Origin: Candidatus Dadabacteria bacterium
GTDB taxonomy: Bacteria > Desulfobacterota_D > UBA1144 > Nemesobacterales > UBA2774
Reading direction: 5' to 3'
Length of the DNA: 16,980 nucleotides
Assembly: GCA_020027805.1 (NCBI GenBank)
Contig: JAHKKQ010000027.1
Span: 1-16,980 of the forward strand
Below the pieces are notes generated by a model. That model did no database searches. It was not told where the DNA came from and saw only the letters and a program-made list of their open reading frames with translations. A program made the position numbers and the translations under genes. Positions 12,764 to 16,980 of the stretch are shown in pieces. Position 1 is the stretch's first letter, and the number at the start of each line of letters is the position of its first letter.

Positions 12764-14007
12764 TAATGTCCTCCCGAACCGGATTTCCCGCCGAAGAACG
12801 GGTCACCTACAGGTATTGATGGAAACGCCCTCATAAAGATCAGGAAAGTCATAACGAATGCGCCCAGGAAACCCAGCGTTATGAGTATCTGTATAAAGCT
12901 TATACCCACGGTATTGGATAGCGAAGGCATTATCAGCACATACTTTTCCAGCCAGAACCCGGTCAGGGATACCGACGCGATGAATACGACTATCGGCTTC
13001 ACCACCTTGTTCGTCCTCGGGAGCAGGGAAACAAACGGGAATATAAAGCAGCAGGTCAGCACTGCCCATGCCAGCGACCTGAAAGGCTCTTCCTGCACCC
13101 TCTTGATTACGAATGCGGTTTCCTCAGGCATGTTCGCATACCATATAGGAAGGAACTGCGAGAAAAACAGGTAGACCCAGAAGAGTGAAAAACCCTGAAG
13201 GAGCTTACCTATGTCGTGATATTGATTGTCGTTCAGATAGTCCTCGAGGCCGAGCCTCCTCCTCATGAGTATCGAAAAGATTATAGTAGTCCCGATTGCC
13301 GCGACAAAGCTCCCCATGAAGTAGAACGGGCCGAACAGGGTGCTGAACCAGTGGGGGTCGAGCGACATCATGAGGTCCCAGGCGAAAAAGCTGAATACCA
13401 AGGCGTATAAAATAATTACGGCCGGGGCGAATTTGCCTATCTTGATCCAGACCCTCTTCCTCTCATCCTCTCCGGTCCATCCGGAGGAGATCCAGCCTGC
13501 AACCCCGCTCAGTTTCTGGCTCACACCGCCCAGATCCTGTCTAAGGGAATAGTAGAGATAAAACGAGCTCACGATAAGGAGCACTATGAACCCAATAACG
13601 TCGCGGCCGAACACGAACTTCATATTGAGCCATACGTCCTTCGGATGGTGATAGTGTTCCGTGGCATACGGGAGCAGATAATCCCTCCCCGCGAAGACCA
13701 CGAGGAGCAGAATCAGGGATATCGGCAGAAACGAGCCTAAACCCTCGCTCACGCGGAGAAGCGGCCTCGCCCACCTCGCGTTCGTGATACGGAGTATGCA
13801 CGAAAACACGATTCCCGCCTGGGCTATACCGGTCCAGAAAAGGAAATTGATCAGGAATATCTCCCACGCACCCCTGGGATCGGACCCTAGGATCCGAGAT
13901 ACGAACGTCCCGAAACCGATCACGGCAATGATTAGAAATATGTATATGCCCAGGGTCGGTATGCTCGATCTTTTAGCAAGTATTTCATCTCTTATATGCT
14001 GATCCAT
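12763..14007 (-). CDS. actF: ACIII subunit ActF, NrfD-like quinone-binding membrane protein
   Basis: A 414-residue integral membrane protein with about ten hydrophobic helices, of the NrfD/PsrC-like family; the second such subunit of alternative complex III, believed to bind quinol together with ActC. Visible family elements include FLFWTGIAQAGIVFSCILRITNARWARPLLR near helices 2-3, a GxxLPISLILLLVVFAGRDY segment, VFSFFAWDLMMSLDPHWFSTLFGPFY and a final helix before the hydrophilic tail IPVGDPFFGG. The ATG is two bases after the actE stop, with GAGGAG 12 bases upstream, so translation is likely coupled to actE. Its stop overlaps the ATG of the 47-residue gene. The gene set actB-C-D-E-F is the typical ACIII order. 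Confidence 0.93.
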   Translation of the reverse strand: MDQHIRDEILAKRSSIPTLGIYIFLIIAVIGFGTFVSRILGSDPRGAWEIFLINFLFWTGIAQAGIVFSCILRITNARWARPLLRVSEGLGSFLPISLILLLVVFAGRDYLLPYATEHYHHPKDVWLNMKFVFGRDVIGFIVLLIVSSFYLYYSLRQDLGGVSQKLSGVAGWISSGWTGEDERKRVWIKIGKFAPAVIILYALVFSFFAWDLMMSLDPHWFSTLFGPFYFMGSFVAAIGTTIIFSILMRRRLGLEDYLNDNQYHDIGKLLQGFSLFWVYLFFSQFLPIWYANMPEETAFVIKRVQEEPFRSLAWAVLTCCFIFPFVSLLPRTNKVVKPIVVFIASVSLTGFWLEKYVLIMPSLSNTVGISFIQILITLGFLGAFVMTFLIFMRAFPSIPVGDPFFGGKSGSGGH

Positions 14008-14008
14008 A

Positions 14009-14572
14009 TTACTGAGCGGTCTCCTCTACTGTATTCCCGTCCCGGGGTTTTGCCGGCGCGGTATTCGGATTTCCCTGGAGTTTCCTTACATAATTAACGA
14101 CGTCCCATGCGCCCTCGGAGGTGATGCTCTCCCGGTAGCTCGGCATCATGACCTTCCCGCCGTACCTGATGTAGGCGTATATGTAGCCGTTAGTCCGGGC
14201 GACGACAGCCGGAGTAGTAAGGTTCATCGGATAGAACCCCCTCTTTATTACGGGTCCGTCCCCTTTACCTTCTTTCCCATGGCAGACGAAACAGTACGTA
14301 TTAAAGAGATGCTCCCCGTTCTTGAGTGATTCCGCCGTGGCCGGCGCGGGATTCGCAGTCATGCCCTCGTAGTGCTCTCTAGGAAGGGGCTCAATCCGGA
14401 GACCCGTCGTCGAAACCGAGAGCTCGGGGTAAGCTACAGGCTCTTCATAAGGCTGTATCGAGGGCTGGAGCCACATATCGAAATTCCAGGGAAAGGCATG
14501 CGCCCCGGAAGCCCCTATGAAGCCCGATACTATTATTAACATCGCATAATATTTCATATTCTTCACTGACAA
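14009..14572 (-). CDS. actE: ACIII subunit ActE, monohaem cytochrome c
   Basis: A 187-residue periplasmic-side cytochrome c. A signal peptide (hydrophobic run about 9-24, ending ASGAHA) is followed by a linker and a single CFVCH haem site (Cys94, Cys97, His98) with the GKEGKGDGP pattern and a likely Met axial ligand in the VMMPSYRE motif (142 or 143). ActE passes electrons from ACIII towards the oxidase or a soluble carrier. The start is uncertain: the frame opens at a TTG (14572) with AGGAGG ten bases upstream, while ATG 14557 (residue 6) has the more usual codon but weaker spacing; both give an intact signal peptide. It starts 32 bases downstream of the actD stop and ends two bases before the actF ATG. 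Confidence 0.92.
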   Translation of the reverse strand: MSVKNMKYYAMLIIVSGFIGASGAHAFPWNFDMWLQPSIQPYEEPVAYPELSVSTTGLRIEPLPREHYEGMTANPAPATAESLKNGEHLFNTYCFVCHGKEGKGDGPVIKRGFYPMNLTTPAVVARTNGYIYAYIRYGGKVMMPSYRESITSEGAWDVVNYVRKLQGNPNTAPAKPRDGNTVEETAQ

Positions 14573-14604
14573 CCCCGTAGTACCTCCTGAGACAGCCTGT
14601 CCGA

Positions 14605-15114
14605 CTAAACGCCGTCGAATTTTATTTCTTCGGCCCCCTGGGAATTTAGTATCTCTTCGACCTTCTTCACGTTATCCTTGCCGCATTTAACCATTATGCC
14701 GAATTTATCGTCCGTGAACCTCGGATCATACATGCTCCTCGGGGCGTTCCGCCTGAGACGTGAATTTATGAGGAGGCCCAGCAGCGTCGATAGCGAGCCC
14801 ATCAGAATCGTGAGCTCGAATATGATGACGATGAAAGGGGGTATCGATACTACGGGCTTCGCGCTCACCTGAATCGGCCAGTCGCTCGATGTCAACACCG
14901 TGAAACCCACCCCGCATGCGGCGCCCAGCATGGCGCCGAAAAGAGTAAAGAACCTTACGATGCTTTCAGGCTCTCCCATCGCGTCTTCTATTTCGTGGTT
15001 AGGCACGGGAGAAAAAACACGAAGGTTTTTAAACCCCTCGTCCTTAAGCTTCCTGACGGCTTTAACGGTGAGATCGACGTAAGAGAATATCCCCAGAACT
15101 CCCTGGTTATCCAT
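14605..15114 (-). CDS. actD: ACIII subunit ActD, DUF3341 membrane protein
   Basis: A 169-residue protein with an N-terminal soluble part (GIFSYVDLTVKAVRKLKDEGF, residues 8-28, then a LRVFSPVPNHEIEDAMG stretch) followed by two membrane helices (about 53-77 and 93-117) and a soluble C-terminal domain ending CGKDNVKKVEEIL, the DUF3341 layout of ActD. ActD is a structural subunit of alternative complex III holding the membrane part together; it carries no cofactor. AAGGAGG nine bases before ATG 15114 is a strong ribosome binding site. The start overlaps the end of actC by eight bases, so coupled translation is expected. The actE ribosome binding site begins just after its stop. Confidence 0.93.
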   Translation of the reverse strand: MDNQGVLGIFSYVDLTVKAVRKLKDEGFKNLRVFSPVPNHEIEDAMGEPESIVRFFTLFGAMLGAACGVGFTVLTSSDWPIQVSAKPVVSIPPFIVIIFELTILMGSLSTLLGLLINSRLRRNAPRSMYDPRFTDDKFGIMVKCGKDNVKKVEEILNSQGAEEIKFDGV

Positions 15115-16444
15115 GGTGTTTTGCCTCCTTTCTCGGCACAGGCAAAATTTCCTTCAACTCGGAAATAGAAATAGCAGGCAGCGTTTTTATAAAGATAAGG
15201 AAGAACATGAAGAACCAGGCGAAGCTGCCCATAGTAATACCCATTTCGACCCAGGATACTTTATATATTCCCCACGCACCCGGCTCGAACCCCTGGGAAA
15301 GCGAGATCACGATGATATTAAACCTCTCAAACCACATGCCTATGTTTATGAAGATCGATATTATGAATAGAGCCTTGATATTCCTCCTGACGCTCTTGAA
15401 CCAGAGCGGGATCGGTATCAGTACGTTGCACACGACCATTATCCAGTAAAAAAGCGCGTACTCTCCCGTGACCCTGTAATAGAACTGCCCCCATTCGGCA
15501 GGGCTTCCGCTGTACCAGGCCATGAAGAACTCGCAGCCGTACGCATACCCCACGATCAGCGAAGTGAGTATTATCATCTTCGCCATGCCGTCGTAATTGT
15601 CGAGTGTTATGTAATCCTCGAGCGCGAAGATTTTTCTTATCGGAATGGTGAGCGTTATCACCATGCCGAGCCCCGAGAATATAGCCCCTGCCACGAAATA
15701 GGGGGCGAAAATCGTAGTGTGCCACCCGGGCAGGTTCGCCATGGCGAAGTCCCATGATACGACGCTGTGCACCGACAGGACAAGCGGTGTGGCGAACGCG
15801 GCGAAATAGAGATAGGCCCTGGAATAATGGAGCCATTCCCAGTTGGAGCCCTTCCATCCGAGCGAGAGTATCGTGTATGCGATCTTACGGGGAACCTCTT
15901 TTACCTTGTCCCTGATCGCGGCTATATCGGGGATCATTCCCACAAAGAAGAACACTGAGCTTACGGTAAGGTACGTGCTGACCGCGAATACGTCCCAGAG
16001 GAGCGGGGATTTAAAATTCACCCATAATTCCCGCTGGTTCGGATAAGGGAATAGCCAGTAGAAAAACCACGGACGCCCCAGGTGTATGATGGGGAAAAGT
16101 CCGGCTGTCAGAACCGCAAAAACCGTCATCGCTTCCGCAATCCTGTATATTGAAACCCTGAAGCTGGCCCTGAAGAGGTAAAGTATTGCCGAAATCAGCG
16201 TTCCCGAGTGGGCGATACCGACCCAGAAAACGAAGTCCGTTATGTAAACGCCCCAGAAAACGGGGTGTCTGTATCCCGCGACACCGAGACCGGTATATAC
16301 CTGATACAGGAAACAAAACATCCCGAAGCCGACAAAGCCGAGGACCGGCAGGAAAAGCGCAAGCCATTTGACGGTCGGCTTATCGAGCATCCGTATTACA
16401 TCTTCGTTAACTTTTGCATAAGTTAATGAATTCTGTTCACTCAT
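15107..16444 (-). CDS. actC: ACIII subunit ActC, NrfD-like quinone-binding membrane protein
   Basis: A 445-residue integral membrane subunit, with about ten helices, homologous to NrfD/PsrC and to ActF. Helix sequences such as WLALFLPVLGFVGFGMFCFLY, FWVGIAHSGTLISAILYLFRASFR (matching FWTGIAQAG in ActF), HSVVSWDFAMANLPGWHTTIFAPYFVAGAIFSGLGMV and EFFMAWYSG are characteristic. It is the main quinol-oxidising membrane subunit of ACIII. I place the start at ATG 16444, which shares a base with the actB stop (TAATG); the frame is open to an ATG at 16459, and the weak local ribosome binding site makes coupling to actB likely. It overlaps actD by eight bases at its end. Confidence 0.94.
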   Translation of the reverse strand: MSEQNSLTYAKVNEDVIRMLDKPTVKWLALFLPVLGFVGFGMFCFLYQVYTGLGVAGYRHPVFWGVYITDFVFWVGIAHSGTLISAILYLFRASFRVSIYRIAEAMTVFAVLTAGLFPIIHLGRPWFFYWLFPYPNQRELWVNFKSPLLWDVFAVSTYLTVSSVFFFVGMIPDIAAIRDKVKEVPRKIAYTILSLGWKGSNWEWLHYSRAYLYFAAFATPLVLSVHSVVSWDFAMANLPGWHTTIFAPYFVAGAIFSGLGMVITLTIPIRKIFALEDYITLDNYDGMAKMIILTSLIVGYAYGCEFFMAWYSGSPAEWGQFYYRVTGEYALFYWIMVVCNVLIPIPLWFKSVRRNIKALFIISIFINIGMWFERFNIIVISLSQGFEPGAWGIYKVSWVEMGITMGSFAWFFMFFLIFIKTLPAISISELKEILPVPRKEAKHHG

Positions 16445-16980
16445 TATGACATATCCCATTTTACTTTTTTTAGATACGTAATGTTCGGCTGCGTGTTGAG
16501 CTGATTGAGCACTCTATATCCCCTCTCGTCGAGTGAAAGCTTCGATACCCTGGATTCAGGGTCTTTTAAATTCCCGAACTCGATCGCGCCCGAAGCGCAT
16601 GACTGCTGACACGCTACCTGGAACTCCCCGTCGAGCACGTCCCTGCCCTTGTCCCTGGCCTGGTCCTTGGCGTAAATGATCCTCTGTACGCAGAAAGTAC
16701 ATTTCTCCATGACACCTTTGTCCCTCACGGTGACGTCCGGGTTAAACTGCCAGTTGAGGGGATCGGGGATCTTGTAGGAGAACCAATTGAATTTCCTGAC
16801 GCTGTAAGTGCAATTGTTGGAGCAGTACCTCGTTCCCACGCACCTGTTATATATCATTCCGTTAAGCCCTTCCGGGTTATGGTATGTCGCAAACACGGGG
16901 CATACAGGCTCGCACGGCGCGTTATTGCAGTGCTGGCAGAGCATAGGGAGAAACCTCGTCTCGAACCCGGCCTTGTTGTC
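16444..16980 (-). CDS. actB: ACIII subunit ActB, iron-sulfur part (5' end beyond window)
   Basis: The visible 178 codons are the C-terminal ferredoxin-like domain of ActB, the Fe-S subunit of alternative complex III, related to the electron-transfer subunits of molybdopterin oxidoreductases. Cys clusters are CQHCNNAPCEPVCP, then CVGTRYCSNNC, CTFC and ACQQSC, together able to hold three [4Fe-4S] clusters and one [3Fe-4S] cluster as in this family. YNRCVGTRYCSNNC is characteristic of ActB. The usual Pro after the third Cys of that segment is Thr (CTYSVRKFNW), a mild departure. The frame runs to the window edge without a start, so a molybdopterin-fold N-terminal portion (without cofactor in known ActB) is expected beyond it, with actA further upstream. 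It shares one base with actC. Confidence 0.93.
   Translation of the reverse strand, partial: DNKAGFETRFLPMLCQHCNNAPCEPVCPVFATYHNPEGLNGMIYNRCVGTRYCSNNCTYSVRKFNWFSYKIPDPLNWQFNPDVTVRDKGVMEKCTFCVQRIIYAKDQARDKGRDVLDGEFQVACQQSCASGAIEFGNLKDPESRVSKLSLDERGYRVLNQLNTQPNITYLKKVKWDMS

Overview
The window looks like a chromosomal segment from a free-living, Gram-negative, respiring bacterium. The evidence is a lipoprotein-type periplasmic cyclophilin, a signal-peptide cytochrome c, and an operon for alternative complex III (ACIII), a quinol:cytochrome c/HiPIP oxidoreductase. Codon use is distinctive: many ATA (Ile) and AGG (Arg) codons even in housekeeping genes, with moderate GC. No ribosomal or taxonomic marker is present. 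An uncultured lineage of the Desulfobacterota/Dadabacteria type is only a guess. No transposase, integrase, tRNA, rRNA, CRISPR array or phage gene was seen.

Layout. (1) 85-1775, plus strand: an SDR oxidoreductase and a small-molecule SAM methyltransferase. (2) 1941-2140, plus: a compact unit with promoter, ribosome binding site, a 26-residue single-helix membrane microprotein and an intrinsic terminator. (3) 4706-2181, minus: tam-like methyltransferase, a polytopic membrane protein interrupted by one in-frame stop, a membrane-anchored PH-like protein and a RimJ/RimL-type GNAT. (4) 4843-5568, plus: crcB fluoride exporter with its DUF190 partner. (5) 5623-9427, plus: an RpiB/LacAB-family isomerase with altered active-site positions, asd, a PH-like/zinc-ribbon protein, then dapA on its own strong promoter and rnhB. 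asd and dapA supply consecutive steps towards dihydrodipicolinate (lysine and peptidoglycan). (6) A divergent pair around 10140-10291: a lipoprotein cyclophilin on the minus strand and an LLM-class flavin/F420 oxidoreductase on the plus strand. (7) 12457-11238, minus: a MenB-like crotonase followed by a GldC-family protein. (8) 16980-12620, minus: actB (3' part only), actC, actD, actE, actF and an unannotated 47-residue membrane protein, all tightly coupled by overlaps of a few bases.

How the parts work together. ActB (Fe-S), ActC and ActF (NrfD-like quinone subunits), ActD (DUF3341) and ActE (monohaem cytochrome c) form the ACIII core, which oxidises menaquinol or ubiquinol and passes electrons to a periplasmic carrier. 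No terminal oxidase gene follows actF in this window, so the oxidase must be encoded elsewhere.

Most informative oddities: the single nonsense codon in the membrane protein at 3229-3897; the two small membrane-protein genes at 1990-2070 and 12620-12763; the GldC-family protein without visible gliding genes; and the RpiB-like protein lacking both catalytic-site histidines. I saw no convincing sign of a wholly new multi-gene system. Several start codons were set inside longer open frames from ribosome binding sites, promoters and family alignment.
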